Below are positions 5,531 through 5,830 of a stretch of DNA of 5,830 nucleotides, piece by piece; position 1 is the stretch's first letter, and each line of letters starts with the position of its first letter. The position numbers and the translations under genes were made by a program. Where the stretch lies: NCBI GenBank assembly GCA_021157445.1, contig JAGGWM010000200.1, forward strand, positions 1 through 5,830, given 5' to 3'. This stretch comes from Thermococcus sp. (GTDB lineage: Archaea; Methanobacteriota_B; Thermococci; Thermococcales; Thermococcaceae). The notes beneath the pieces were generated by a model. The model did no database searches and was not told the origin of the DNA. It saw nothing but the letters and a program-made list of their open reading frames with translations.

Positions 5531-5830
5531 ACTTTCCCCCTTTCTTTTCTGAAGTTATCCTGACAGTACCGTGTTATAAACATCATTGTCATATGTGTTC
5601 TCCTGTACAGATCCTTTAGCAGATCTAAAATGAGTCGTTGGGTCAGCAGGTCAAGTGCCGTGGTTGGCTCATCCAGGATCAAGACTTCAGGCTCAAAGAT
5701 CATTGAAAGAGCTATTAGCACTCTTTGTTTCATCCCACCAGAAAGCTCGTGGGGACATGAATAAAGCACATGTTCTGGTTCAAGGTTTAACATTCTCATA
5801 ATTTTCTCAGCCGTCTCTACAATCCACTTC
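5527..5830 (-). pseudogene. OppD/DppD-type ABC transporter ATPase, truncated by the IS
   Basis: The frame is open from the window edge, so the gene begins outside (first visible residues KWIVETAEKI). It shows the second half of an oligopeptide/dipeptide-type ABC ATPase: PHELSGGMKQR (ABC signature), VLILDEPTTALD (Walker B and D-loop), and a helix leading to MTMMFIT. At that point a switch histidine (ITHD) is expected. The Thr codon is 5572-5574 and the next codon is CGG (5569-5571), giving Arg instead. From there the frame runs through the IS end (YCQDNFRKERGKV) to TGA at 5527-5529, which overlaps the transposase ATG. Loss of the H-loop and the whole C-terminal domain that follows it should abolish ATP hydrolysis and peptide uptake. 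The missing 3' part is not found on the other side of the IS within this window. Confidence 0.88.
5553..5568 (-). repeat. right terminal inverted repeat of the IS
   Basis: On the minus strand TACTGTCAGGATAACT matches the left repeat at 14 of 16 positions. It directly adjoins the truncated ABC ATPase gene. Confidence 0.8.

Larger units (their letters stand above)
4828..5568 (-). mobile_element. IS6-like insertion sequence (ISPfu-type), about 741 bp
   Basis: The element is bounded by imperfect inverted repeats: TGCTGTTAGGATAACT on the plus strand at 4828-4843 and TACTGTCAGGATAACT on the minus strand at 5568-5553, matching at 14 of 16 positions. It holds one transposase gene on the minus strand that fills nearly the whole element, as is normal for IS6-like elements. 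The right end is within 1-3 bases of where the ABC ATPase homology stops (5571-5572), which supports the boundary. The 8 bases outside each end (GATGGAAA at left, CCGTGTTA at right) are not alike, so no target-site duplication is visible. The resemblance to Pyrococcus furiosus ISPfu elements is recognised from the protein and not checked against a database. Confidence 0.82.

Overview
The window looks like a piece of a Thermococcales chromosome (Thermococcus/Pyrococcus group, hyperthermophilic Euryarchaeota). The evidence is archaeal BRE/TATA promoters, GGAGGTGA-like ribosome binding sites, archaeal gene families (Dph2, METTL5-like rRNA methylase, NusB-NSUN methyltransferase, a DUF432-like protein) and an insertion sequence of the IS6-like type known from Pyrococcus furiosus (ISPfu group). 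The species cannot be named from the sequence alone.

Left part, plus strand (1-2561): the 3' end of dph2 carries an in-frame TGA two codons after the third iron-sulfur cysteine. Its stop codon overlaps a TATA box that drives an apparently leaderless three-gene operon. The operon encodes a small membrane protein of unknown function, a METTL5-like N6-adenine rRNA methylase and a NusB-NSUN RNA cytosine-5 methyltransferase. The genes are 8 and 1 nt apart. Together with dph2 (EF2 diphthamide) this is a neighbourhood of translation-machinery modification genes.

Middle, minus strand (2569-4337): an operon converging on the methyltransferase operon encodes a DUF432-like protein followed, 2 nt later, by an MscS-type mechanosensitive channel. 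The pair is probably translationally coupled. The DUF432-like gene has two credible starts, each with its own signals. Upstream lies a lone 76-aa protein of unknown function with its own promoter, ribosome binding site and T-rich terminator.

Right part, minus strand (4828-5830): a ~741-bp IS6-like element with 16-bp imperfect inverted repeats abuts the broken end of an OppD/DppD-type ABC ATPase gene. The transposase has two single-base frameshifts that cancel, so its first and last parts share a frame and the catalytic core is in another. The ABC gene does not resume on the far side of the IS and no target duplication is seen, so the IS probably marks a deletion, inversion or other rearrangement junction. 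No tRNA, rRNA or CRISPR was seen, and no gene-free stretch exceeds about 300 bases.
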